DNA of 16,396 nt from JAIMBK01 sp040755975 (GTDB lineage Bacteria > Bacillota > Desulfotomaculia > Desulfotomaculales > Nap2-2B). Positions 6,669 to 13,399 of this stretch are shown in pieces. The position numbers and the translations under genes were made by a program. Below the pieces are notes generated by a model. The model searched no databases, was not told the origin of the DNA, and saw only the letters and a list, made by a program, of their open reading frames with translations. Numbering within the stretch: the first letter of the stretch is position 1; every line of letters begins with the position of its first letter. The stretch spans positions 1-16,396 of the forward strand of contig JBFLZY010000063.1 of the NCBI GenBank assembly GCA_040755975.1, read 5' to 3'.

Positions 6669-6736
6669 GCCGCCCTGCTCCTTCGGAGATTATCCAGGCC
6701 CGCGCCTTCTGCTCGTAAAATTCGCCACAAAAACAT
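6650..6736 (-). CDS. Possible 28-residue leader ORF upstream of DUF503 gene
   Basis: ATG at 6736 is preceded by the unusually strong site GGGGGAGGAATTT. The frame encodes MFLWRILRAEGAGLDN and ends with TAA at 6652-6650, overlapping the TTG start of the DUF503 gene by 19 bp. It follows the rsmG stop by 21 bp. The peptide has no recognisable domain. It may be a leader ORF that delivers ribosomes to the weak TTG start, or a remnant or chance frame. Confidence 0.35.
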   Translation of the reverse strand: MFLWRILRAEGAGLDNLRRSRAAWSPGF

Positions 6737-6757
6737 AAATTCCTCCCCCGCGCGAGG

Positions 6758-7525
6758 CTATAACGGCCTCTTCGCGGGCATTCCCGCCCGCCGCGGATAC
6801 CCAGGCGGCGTGGGCGCTACCTTTTCGATGACGATCAGCCGCCGCCGGTGACCCAGGTAAGGCAAGGTGAACTCCTTGACCTCCCGGATAGCTCCCCCCA
6901 GCAAGGAGAGGGCGTTGCCGCTCGCCCTCTCTTCGCGGGCTGCGGCCGGGCCCTTCAGAGCAATTAAAAAACCGCCCGGCCGCAAAAAGCCCAGGCAGTA
7001 TTCAATGAGCACGGGCAGGGGGGCCAGAGCCCTGCTGAGCGCGTAGTCGAACTCCTCGCGCAAGCCGGCCCGGTGCGCCAGTTCTTCCGCCCGCCCGTGG
7101 ACGGCCGCCGCTCCGGCCAGGCCGAGCCGGCGGATTGCCTTTTCCAGAAAGGATACTTTCTTCAAAGAGGAATCGACAAGGGTAAGGCGGGTTTGAGGGC
7201 GCATAATTTTAACCGGAATCCCCGGCAGGCCGGCCCCGGCGCCCACGTCAACGATCCGCGGGCCGCCCTCCAGGGGGTCCGCCAGAAGGCAGGCCAGGGA
7301 ATCCACGAAATGCTTTAAAGCGGCCTCCTTTTCTTCCAAAACGGCCGTCAGATTGGCCGTTTTACTCCCTTGGAGAAGCAAACTGTAGTATTCCTCAAAA
7401 AGCCTGCCCTGCTCCTCGCTTAAGGCGATACCCAGGGCCGCCGCCCCTTTCCGGCACCATTCCACTACTCCGCCGGCGGGTTCAGGCGGCTCTGTTTTAT
7501 CCTTGCGCCGCCGGCCTGGGGTCAT
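6758..7525 (-). CDS. rsmG: 16S rRNA (guanine-N7)-methyltransferase RsmG
   Basis: 255 residues. RsmG (GidB) methylates N7 of a guanine in the 530 loop of 16S rRNA (G527 in E. coli) using S-adenosylmethionine. The SAM site VDVGAGAGLPGIPVKI (about 91-106) and the motif LTLVDSSLKKVSFLE are diagnostic, and ANLTAV upstream is also conserved. The ATG at 7525 has GGAGAGG seven bases upstream and lies inside the end of mnmG (29 bp overlap), so the two are co-translated. The C-terminal tail is proline/arginine-rich. The usual downstream noc/parA/parB genes are not present on this side. Confidence 0.96.
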   Translation of the reverse strand: MTPGRRRKDKTEPPEPAGGVVEWCRKGAAALGIALSEEQGRLFEEYYSLLLQGSKTANLTAVLEEKEAALKHFVDSLACLLADPLEGGPRIVDVGAGAGLPGIPVKIMRPQTRLTLVDSSLKKVSFLEKAIRRLGLAGAAAVHGRAEELAHRAGLREEFDYALSRALAPLPVLIEYCLGFLRPGGFLIALKGPAAAREERASGNALSLLGGAIREVKEFTLPYLGHRRRLIVIEKVAPTPPGYPRRAGMPAKRPL

Positions 7526-9428
7526 CCCGGACCTCTCCTTTGCGCTGCTCCAGGTAAACCATTAAAATCGCGATGTCGGCCGGGTTGATCCCCGAGATGC
7601 GGCTCGCCTGGCCCAGGGAGCGGGGACGGATCTTGGCGAGTTTTTGCCTGGCTTCGCTGGCCAGACCCTTGACAGAGGAATAGTCGATATCCTCCGGGAT
7701 CAGCCGCCCCTCCAGCCTGGCCAGCCTTTTAACCTGTTCCAGTTCTTTCTTTATGTAACCTTCGTATTTTATCTCGATTTCCACTTCCTCCCCCACTTCT
7801 GCCCACAAATCCCGCGCCTCCTCCGGGACTTCCGGCTTCCCCCCGGGCATCTGCAAAATGTGCCGGTATTTAATCTCCGGACGGCGCAGCAGGCTTGCCG
7901 CGGATACCGCCGGCTGGGCAGGCGGGGTGGTTCCCGCTTCTTCGAGGATCTCTTTGACCTCTTCCGTTACCGGGATCATCGTCCTGTTCAACCTCGCCGT
8001 CTCTTCCTCAATATACTTTTTCTTGCGGGAAAACAGCCTGTACCGGTCCGGCGTCACCAGGCCGACCTCGTAACCGATCTCCGTCAGCCGCATGTCGGCG
8101 TTGTCCTGCCGCAGCAAAAGCCTGTGCTCGGCGCGGGAAGTCAGCAGGCGGTAGGGCTCGCTTACCCCTTTCGTCACCAGGTCGTCAATCAGGACGCCGA
8201 TGTAGGCATCCGACCGCTTCAGCACCAGGGGCTCCTTTTGCTGCAGGAAGCGGGCCGCGTTGATCCCGGCGACAATCCCCTGGGCGGCGGCTTCTTCGTA
8301 CCCGGAAGTGCCGTTGATCTGCCCGGCGCTGAACAGGCCGGATATTTTTTTGCACTCCAGGGAGAGTTTGAGCTGGGTGGGCAAAAGGAAATCGTATTCA
8401 ATGGCGTACCCCGGGCGCATCATTTCCACCCTTTCCAGCCCGGGAAGGGTGCGCAGCATGGCCAGCTGAACGTCTTCCGGCAGGCTGGTGCTCATCCCCT
8501 GGACGTACATTTCATTGGTGTGCAGCCCTTCCGGCTCAATAAACACCTGGTGCCGGGGGCGCTCGGCGAAGCGGACCACCTTGTCTTCAATGGAAGGGCA
8601 GTAGCGCGGACCGACTCCTTTAATCACGCCGCTGAAAAGCGGGGATCGGTGGAGGTTCTCCCTGATGATCCGGTGCGTCTCCTCGGTGGTGTAAGTGAGC
8701 CAGCAGGGTACCTGCTCCCGCTCCTTCCGCGGAGAGGCAAAGGAAAAGTTGTAATTCCGCGTGTCGCCCGGCTGGATGGCCATTTTTGAAAAATCGATGC
8801 TTCTTTTGTCCACCCGGGCGGGCGTGCCGGTTTTAAAGCGGCCCAGTTCCAGGCCCAGCTCTTTTAAGGAACGGCTCAGTTTAAGGGCGGGATACTGGCC
8901 CTGGGGCCCGCCCGGAAAAGCCAGGTCGCCGATGATAATTCTGCCCTTTAAATATGTCCCGGTGGTAAGAATTACAACGGGCGCTAAAAACTTTGCCCCC
9001 GTGCTGCCGACCACGCCTTCCACCCGTTCGCCCCGGCAAATGATTCTTTCTACCATTACCTGTTTCAAGTCCAGGCCGGGCTGGCTTTCAATGACGCGCC
9101 GCATGCAAGCCTGGTAGAGTTTTTTATCCGCCTGGGCGCGCAAAGCCTGCACGGCCGGCCCCTTCGCGGTATTCAACAGCCGTACCTGGATGGCGGCGCG
9201 GTCAGTATTCAGGCCGATCTCCCCGCCCAGCGCGTCTACCTCGCGGACCAGCTGCGCCTTGGCCGGGCCGCCCATCGCCGGGTTGCAGGGCATTAAAGCA
9301 AGATTGTCCAGGCTGATGGTCACCAGCAGGGTGCGGCACCCCAACCTGGCCGCCGCCAGCGCAGCTTCGCAGCCGGCATGGCCCGCGCCCACCACAATCA
9401 CGTCGTATTTTCCGGCCAGATACTCCAT
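7497..9428 (-). CDS. mnmG: tRNA uridine-5-carboxymethylaminomethyl modification enzyme MnmG
   Basis: 643 residues from ATG 9428. MnmG (GidA) is the FAD-dependent partner of MnmE in making cmnm5U at the wobble position of certain tRNAs. Visible features: the FAD-binding motif VVGAGHAGCEAA (G14-G19), CNPAMGGPAKAQLVREVDALGG family signature region around residues 48-70, GRFKTGTPARVD, and a C-terminal helical tRNA/MnmE-binding region with DYSSVKGLASEARQKL. In-frame codons upstream run back to 9479 inside mnmE, but the family begins close to MEYLAGKYDVIVVG. The gene is 13 bp after mnmE and overlaps rsmG. The ribosome binding site for ATG 9428 is weak, consistent with coupling to mnmE. Confidence 0.97.
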   Translation of the reverse strand: MEYLAGKYDVIVVGAGHAGCEAALAAARLGCRTLLVTISLDNLALMPCNPAMGGPAKAQLVREVDALGGEIGLNTDRAAIQVRLLNTAKGPAVQALRAQADKKLYQACMRRVIESQPGLDLKQVMVERIICRGERVEGVVGSTGAKFLAPVVILTTGTYLKGRIIIGDLAFPGGPQGQYPALKLSRSLKELGLELGRFKTGTPARVDKRSIDFSKMAIQPGDTRNYNFSFASPRKEREQVPCWLTYTTEETHRIIRENLHRSPLFSGVIKGVGPRYCPSIEDKVVRFAERPRHQVFIEPEGLHTNEMYVQGMSTSLPEDVQLAMLRTLPGLERVEMMRPGYAIEYDFLLPTQLKLSLECKKISGLFSAGQINGTSGYEEAAAQGIVAGINAARFLQQKEPLVLKRSDAYIGVLIDDLVTKGVSEPYRLLTSRAEHRLLLRQDNADMRLTEIGYEVGLVTPDRYRLFSRKKKYIEEETARLNRTMIPVTEEVKEILEEAGTTPPAQPAVSAASLLRRPEIKYRHILQMPGGKPEVPEEARDLWAEVGEEVEIEIKYEGYIKKELEQVKRLARLEGRLIPEDIDYSSVKGLASEARQKLAKIRPRSLGQASRISGINPADIAILMVYLEQRKGEVRDDPRPAAQG

Positions 9429-9441
9429 TTGGGAAACACGC

Positions 9442-10824
9442 TCACTTCCCCACACAAAAGTTCTCAAAAATCCGGTCAATGATGTCTTCGGTTACCGTGG
9501 TGCCGGTAACCTCTCCCAACGCTTCCCACGCCTCCCTTAAATCAACGGCCAGCAAGTCCTCCGGAAGCCCGGCGCGCGCCCCCTCAAGCGCGTCGGTCAA
9601 ATGCCGGTGGGCCTTAACCAGGGCGTTTTTATGCCGCACGTTGCTGACCAGCAAGGCTTCAGTTCCGGCGGCCGGGGCGCCGATTACTTTCTGGAAGATT
9701 GTTTCCTCCAATCCCGCGATCCCCTCCCCCGTCAGGGCGGAAATCTTCAGCACCGGCCCCTCCCCGACAACCTTCTGCAACTGCCTTTTAACCTCCTCGC
9801 CGTCGACCAGATCGACTTTATTGACCAGGTAAACCGTGTTTTTATCTTTCGTTTGCGCGATAACCTGCCGGTCTTCTTCCGTCAACCCGGCGGCGGCGTC
9901 GATCAAAACCAGGACTAGGTCGGCAAGCGCAATCAGTTCCTTTGCCTTTTCCACGCCGATGATTTCCACGGGGTCGGCGGTGGGCCGCAAACCGGCCGTG
10001 TCGGCAAGCCTGACCGGTACCCCTTTAATGTTGACCGTTTCCTCGATAACGTCACGGGTCGTACCCGGTACGTCCGTAACGATCGCGCGCCCCTCCCTAA
10101 GAAGCGTATTCAGCAAAGACGACTTGCCCACGTTCGGCCGGCCGGCAATAACGACAAAAGCTCCCTCCCGGTAAATTCTACCTTGCTCGGCGGATATGAT
10201 CAACGCCTCTACTTCCCCGCGCAACCCCGCAAGCGAGTGCGCCAGTGCTTCTTCGGGAACCGCCTCCACGTCCTCCGGAAAATCAATCACCGCCTCGCAC
10301 GCGGCTAACAGATCGGTCATTTTATCCTGCAAAGCGCGGATTTTTTCGGACAATTTTCCTTTTAACTGGGCCACAGCCAGCCGCAACTGGGCGTCTGTCC
10401 TGGCGCGGATTACGTCAATGATGGCCTCGGCCTGGGCCAGATCCACCCGGCCGTTCAAAAAGGCCCGCCGGGAAAATTCCCCCGGCTCGGCCAGCCTTGC
10501 CCCATGGCGCAGGACTGTTTCCAGTGTTTTGCGCAGGGGCACCACGCCGCCGTGGCAGTTAAATTCCACCACGTCTTCCCGGGTAAAACTGGCGGGTGAG
10601 CGCATCAGGCCCAGCAGAACTTCGTCGATAATTTCTTTGCTTTCCGGAACGACCACGTGGCCGTAAAACAGCCGGTAGCCCTTTTCCTGCCACCATTCCC
10701 TGTTTTTAAAGGGAACGAATACTTTTCTGGCAATTTCAATCGCTCTGTCGCCGCTGATCCGCACTATTCCGATGCCGCTTTCCCCCAACGGGGTCGCAAT
10801 GGCCGCAATGGTGTCATTCCACAA
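9442..10824 (-). CDS. mnmE: tRNA modification GTPase MnmE
   Basis: About 460 residues. MnmE (TrmE) is the GTPase and formyl-tetrahydrofolate-binding partner of MnmG. The N-terminal domain begins DTIAAIATPLGESGIGIVR. The G domain has GRPNVGKSSLLN (about 226-237), DVPGTTRD, DTAGLR (about 272-278) and NKVDL (about 334-338). The protein ends with the hallmark FCVGK, whose cysteine is essential for the modification reaction. Start choice: GTG codons at 10836 and 10833 are in frame, but TTG 10824 gives the normal family N-terminus and lies behind AGTGGTGAT. A terminator ends only about 17 bp upstream, which leaves no room for an ordinary promoter between it and the gene. Confidence 0.96.
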   Translation of the reverse strand: MWNDTIAAIATPLGESGIGIVRISGDRAIEIARKVFVPFKNREWWQEKGYRLFYGHVVVPESKEIIDEVLLGLMRSPASFTREDVVEFNCHGGVVPLRKTLETVLRHGARLAEPGEFSRRAFLNGRVDLAQAEAIIDVIRARTDAQLRLAVAQLKGKLSEKIRALQDKMTDLLAACEAVIDFPEDVEAVPEEALAHSLAGLRGEVEALIISAEQGRIYREGAFVVIAGRPNVGKSSLLNTLLREGRAIVTDVPGTTRDVIEETVNIKGVPVRLADTAGLRPTADPVEIIGVEKAKELIALADLVLVLIDAAAGLTEEDRQVIAQTKDKNTVYLVNKVDLVDGEEVKRQLQKVVGEGPVLKISALTGEGIAGLEETIFQKVIGAPAAGTEALLVSNVRHKNALVKAHRHLTDALEGARAGLPEDLLAVDLREAWEALGEVTGTTVTEDIIDRIFENFCVGK

Positions 10825-10841
10825 GGCAATCACCACTCTTT

Positions 10842-10868
10842 AAAAAAACCCAGCCGTCCAAGCTGGGT
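10842..10868 (-). terminator. Intrinsic terminator between jag region and mnmE
   Basis: On the minus strand ACCCAGC (10868-10862), loop TTGGACG, GCTGGGT (10854-10848), then a run of seven or so T (10848-10842). It is a perfect seven-pair stem with a strong U-tract. It would end transcripts coming from rpmH-rnpA-yidD-yidC-jag or from the structured region just upstream, and it lies immediately before mnmE. Confidence 0.85.
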
Positions 10869-11135
10869 ATCCCTGATTCAAGCGCATTTCTGACTTTTTT
10901 AATCCTCGAAAATAGTGCCATCGGGCTGGAATTTGTCCCGGCTCGCTCCGCTGCTCCGGGTCGACCAGACATCAGCTTGCCGCGGCTGCGCCGTGTCTGG
11001 TTCCCGACCCTACACAGAGGTCGCTCACCCGGATAAATTCCAGCCCTCATTTTCATAGTTTTATGGAGAGGACGGCAGTCTTCATGGGGAACTACCATAA
11101 ACCCAGGTGACCGGTTCCGGACTCTGGTTTCCCCT
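10869..11135 (-). ncRNA. Candidate structured RNA or palindromic element between jag and mnmE
   Basis: About 265 bp with no credible protein gene and dense nested complementarity. Arms GGGCTGGAATTT (10923-10934) and AAATTCCAGCCC (11035-11046) are perfect 12-mers. Inside them, GGGTCGACCAGACA (10958-10971) pairs with TGTCTGGT (10994-11001) and CGACCC (11005-11010) across a 3-base bulge. A separate hairpin joins GGGGAA..ACCA (11086-11097) with TGGTTTCCCC (11125-11134). On the minus strand the block leads straight into the intrinsic terminator at 10868-10842, as expected for a structured transcript with its own end. Alternatives: a miniature inverted-repeat element (12-bp ends, near-matching to about 19 bp, no obvious target duplication), or an attenuator leader of mnmE. 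I do not recognise an Rfam family. Confidence 0.4.
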
Positions 11136-11146
11136 TCCCGGCTTTT

Positions 11147-11767
11147 TTACCGGCGCGGCGAGATCACGATCTTCCGGTAAGGCTCCTCTCCTTCGCTGTA
11201 AGTGTAGATATCCTCCCTGCCCTGCAGCGCCGTGTGAATAATCCTTCTCTCCTGGGGGTTCATCGGCTCCAAAATGATATTCCGGCCTCTTTGCTTTGCC
11301 TTTTCGGCAAGCCTTAAAGCAAGGCGCTCCAGGGTCTGTTCCCGGCGCCGGCGGTACCCCTCCACATCCAGAACAACTTTGCTTTTTTGCAGCTGGTTCT
11401 TATTAACGCAAAGGTTTAACAGATACTGGAGGGCGTTCAAGGTTTCCCCCCGCCGCCCGATTAAGATGCCCAGGCTGTTGCCGGACAGATTGATCACCAG
11501 GTTGTTGTTTCTCTCTTTTATTTCGATACTCACCGAAAGATTCATTACTTTAAAGATTTTCTGGAGCAATTCCCGCGCCCGCGCTGAAGGGGTTTCCCTG
11601 ACGCTTACCCTGACCCGGGCCGGCCGGCCGCCGAAAAAACCAAACAAACCTTTCGACGGTTCCTCCAGCACTTCAACAACAGCGCCCTCTTCGCTTACCC
11701 CTAGGTCGGCCAGGGCGCTGGCCACCGCTTCTTCGACAGTCCTACCGACCTTTTCTACCGCTTCCAC
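11147..11767 (-). CDS. jag: RNA-binding protein Jag/KhpB
   Basis: 206 residues in the three-part Jag layout: Jag_N domain (about 1-55, VEKVGRTVEEAVASALADLG, then GLFGFFGGRPARV), a KH-II domain (about 75-145) with the loop GRRGE, and a C-terminal R3H domain with NPQERRIIHTAL (about 170-181). Jag/KhpB binds RNA and influences cell elongation and sporulation in Firmicutes. The start is GTG 11767, overlapping the end of yidC by 26 bp; AAGGAGG lies about 12 bp upstream, farther than usual. It is the last protein gene of the rpmH operon before the structured region. Confidence 0.95.
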   Translation of the reverse strand: MEAVEKVGRTVEEAVASALADLGVSEEGAVVEVLEEPSKGLFGFFGGRPARVRVSVRETPSARARELLQKIFKVMNLSVSIEIKERNNNLVINLSGNSLGILIGRRGETLNALQYLLNLCVNKNQLQKSKVVLDVEGYRRRREQTLERLALRLAEKAKQRGRNIILEPMNPQERRIIHTALQGREDIYTYSEGEEPYRKIVISPRR

Positions 11768-12437
11768 CTTCGCTGGCCGCCTCCTTTAACCCGATTGTCT
11801 GTTTATTAATAAAGTATTGCTGGATAATCCCCAGAATATTAAAGATCACCCAGTATAAAGCAAGACCGGCAGGAACAGTGGTACATATCCAGGCGATGAA
11901 AATCGGCATGGTGATCAACATCACCCTTTGGGTAGGGTCGTTTGACGTCATCGTCATGCGCGACTGAAAGTATGTGCTCACACCCGCAAGAACGGGTAGA
12001 ATATAAAGTTGATCGCCAACCTGGCTGAGGTTGCTGATCCACAAAAAGCTTGCGTGCCGCGGATCCGGGTACTGGAAGTAGAGCAGCGCTCTGTACAGGG
12101 CAATCAGGATCGGCAACTGGATCAGTAAGGGGAGGCAGCCCGACAGAGGGTTCACGTTGTGCTCCTGGTAAAGCTCCATGATCTTTTTTTGCATCTTTTG
12201 CGGATCTTTTTCTTTATACTTGGCCTGAATTTCCTTTACCTTAGGGGCCAGTTGCTGCATAATCGCCATGGATCGCATTTGTTTTAGAGTCAGGGGATAC
12301 AAACCGATTTTGAGCAAGATGGTAAGGAAAATTATCGCCAGGCCGTAATTCGGCAGGTTAAGCAGAGTCGTAAGACTATAGCAAAGGTTGAGCAAGTAAG
12401 TCATCCCGTCGACCAGGGCTTGAAATAACTGACCCAA
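11742..12437 (-). CDS. yidC: Membrane protein insertase YidC/SpoIIIJ
   Basis: 231 residues, the short Gram-positive form of the YidC/Oxa1 insertase. It covers the conserved core: first membrane segment YGLAIIFLTILLKIGLYPLT, a cytoplasmic hairpin (QLAPKVKEIQAKYKEKDPQK), then segments around GCLPLLIQLPILIALYRALL, YILPVLAGVSTYFQ, VMLITMPIFIAWICTTVPAG and ALYWVIFNILGIIQQY. No lipoprotein signal or long N-terminal domain is seen. Lysine 43 occupies the place where most homologues have the groove arginine. The start is TTG 12437 with GGAGGTG at good spacing. It lies 35 bp after yidD and overlaps jag. Confidence 0.95.
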   Translation of the reverse strand: MGQLFQALVDGMTYLLNLCYSLTTLLNLPNYGLAIIFLTILLKIGLYPLTLKQMRSMAIMQQLAPKVKEIQAKYKEKDPQKMQKKIMELYQEHNVNPLSGCLPLLIQLPILIALYRALLYFQYPDPRHASFLWISNLSQVGDQLYILPVLAGVSTYFQSRMTMTSNDPTQRVMLITMPIFIAWICTTVPAGLALYWVIFNILGIIQQYFINKQTIGLKEAASEGGSGRKGR

Positions 12438-12472
12438 AAGACCACCTCCAAGGAGTTTCTTTAAAAAGAATT

Positions 12473-12682
12473 TTATTTAACCGGGTCGTAGCCGCCGGGG
12501 GAAAACGGGTGGCAGCGCAAGAGACGCCAGGAGGCCAAAAGCAGCCCCCTCCAAACACCGTACTTTGTCAACGCCTGGCAGGCGTACTCGGAACATGACG
12601 GGTAAAACCTGCAGGACGGCGGCTTTAAAGGGGATAAAAAAAACTGGTAAAATCTAATCAACCCGATTACTATTTTCTGCAC
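12473..12682 (-). CDS. yidD: Membrane protein insertion efficiency factor YidD
   Basis: 69 residues, normal for the family. The body is diagnostic: LIRFYQFFLSPLKPPSCRFY, then PSCSEYACQALTKYG, and CHPFSPGGYDPV at the C-terminus, including the conserved cysteines. YidD is membrane-associated and assists YidC-dependent insertion. Both TTG 12685 and GTG 12682 are possible; GTG gives seven-base spacing from GGAGG and the usual MQKIVIGLIRFYQ beginning. It follows rnpA by 15 bp. Confidence 0.94.
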   Translation of the reverse strand: MQKIVIGLIRFYQFFLSPLKPPSCRFYPSCSEYACQALTKYGVWRGLLLASWRLLRCHPFSPGGYDPVK

Positions 12683-12697
12683 CAAGGTTCCTCCATA

Positions 12698-13027
12698 TTA
12701 CTTTAAAAGTCTTTGTAGCAGTTTCAGGATTTTTTTTGTGATTGTGTGAAAATCCTCGGTGACCACTTCTTTTCTGGCGACAATAATGTAATCCTTGCCG
12801 TTGGGAAAGGCGTCCTGGTTCAACCGGCATGCCTCGCGCAGCAGCCTTTTTACCCTGTTGCGCACAACCGCTTTACCGACCTTCTTGCTTACGGAAAAGC
12901 CGAATCTCTTTTCCCGGTCCCACTTATTGTACATATAAAGAACAATGCTCCGGTCGGCAGCCGACGCGCCCTTTGTAAAAGTCCTTCGAAAATCCCTGTT
13001 TTTCTTTACAATTTTAATGCCGGCCAC
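12698..13027 (-). CDS. rnpA: Ribonuclease P protein component
   Basis: 109 residues. RnpA is the protein subunit that helps RNase P RNA mature tRNA 5' ends. The family features are present: KKNRDFRRTFTKG near the N-terminus, FGFSVSKKVGKAVVRNRVKR and the basic signature RNRVKRLLREA. GTG 13027 is the only usable start, giving MAGIKIVKKN; its ribosome binding site is weak (GTTGGGG). It lies 44 bp after rpmH, the standard pairing. Confidence 0.95.
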   Translation of the reverse strand: MAGIKIVKKNRDFRRTFTKGASAADRSIVLYMYNKWDREKRFGFSVSKKVGKAVVRNRVKRLLREACRLNQDAFPNGKDYIIVARKEVVTEDFHTITKKILKLLQRLLK

Positions 13028-13071
13028 CCCAACAATTCCGAAATTAGAAAAAGGCCACCATGCGAGCGGCC

Positions 13072-13206
13072 CTACGCGGTCAGTCTTTTTCTTCCCTTCA
13101 GCCGCCTTCTCTTAATCACTTTGCGGCCCGCCCGGGTGGACATGCGCTTTAAGAATCCGTGCATCCTCTTGTACTTCCTTCTTTTTGGCTGGTACGTTCT
13201 CTTCAA
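13072..13206 (-). CDS. rpmH: 50S ribosomal protein L34
   Basis: A 44-residue, very basic protein: MKRTYQPKRRKYKRMHG at the start, FLKRMSTRAGRKVIKRRR in the middle, ending KRLTA and TAG at 13074-13072. The start is TTG 13206 with AAGGGAG about eight bases upstream. The protein is complete and typical of L34. It is the first gene of the leftward operon leaving the origin. Confidence 0.97.
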   Translation of the reverse strand: MKRTYQPKRRKYKRMHGFLKRMSTRAGRKVIKRRRLKGRKRLTA

Positions 13207-13233
13207 ACGACTCACTCCCTTCAAGCCTCTTCA

Positions 13234-13263
13234 ATTATATAGCAAAGCCGGCGCACAAGTCAA
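13234..13263 (-). promoter_or_regulatory. Promoter of the rpmH operon
   Basis: On the minus strand TTGACT (13263-13258), an 18-bp spacer and a perfect TATAAT (13239-13234), 28 bp before the rpmH start. It is divergent from the dnaA promoter and lies in the origin region. Confidence 0.82.
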
Positions 13264-13297
13264 GGAAAAGCTTCCCTCGTAATTTGCCTGGTTTTCT

Positions 13298-13399
13298 TTA
13301 ATCCACAAAAAAAATGTCTGTTGATAAGTACGGTTAAATTTGCTATTATTGATTTACCGTAATGGTTGTAGACAAGTTGTGGAGGGTTTTTGTGGAAAA
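13298..13399 (+). other. oriC left part: DnaA-box-like sites upstream of dnaA
   Basis: DnaA-box-like 9-mers in the rpmH-dnaA gap: TAATCCACA (13299-13307, one mismatch to TTATCCACA), TGTTGATAA (13319-13327, reverse of TTATCAACA, one mismatch) and TGTGGAAAA (13391-13399, reverse of TTTTCCACA, fitting TTWTNCACA). The context (rpmH-dnaA gap of a Firmicute, with an AT-rich partner region after dnaA) fits a bipartite origin. The box density is modest compared with B. subtilis. Confidence 0.65.
13321..13349 (+). promoter_or_regulatory. dnaA promoter overlapped by a DnaA-box-like site
   Basis: TTGATA (13321-13326), a 17-bp spacer, and TATTAT (13344-13349) preceded by TGC (extended -10). The -35 hexamer is embedded in the DnaA-box-like TGTTGATAA (13319-13327), as expected for autorepression by DnaA. 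Confidence 0.75.

Noticed and set aside
7644..8789. 381-codon open frame on the plus strand
   Set aside because: Entirely antisense to mnmG, low-complexity composition typical of the complement of a GC-rich gene, no domain, no start signal.
10814..11098. 94-codon minus-strand frame upstream of mnmE
   Set aside because: Passes straight through the perfect inverted repeats and the terminator; its composition reflects the palindromes. Not treated as a protein gene.
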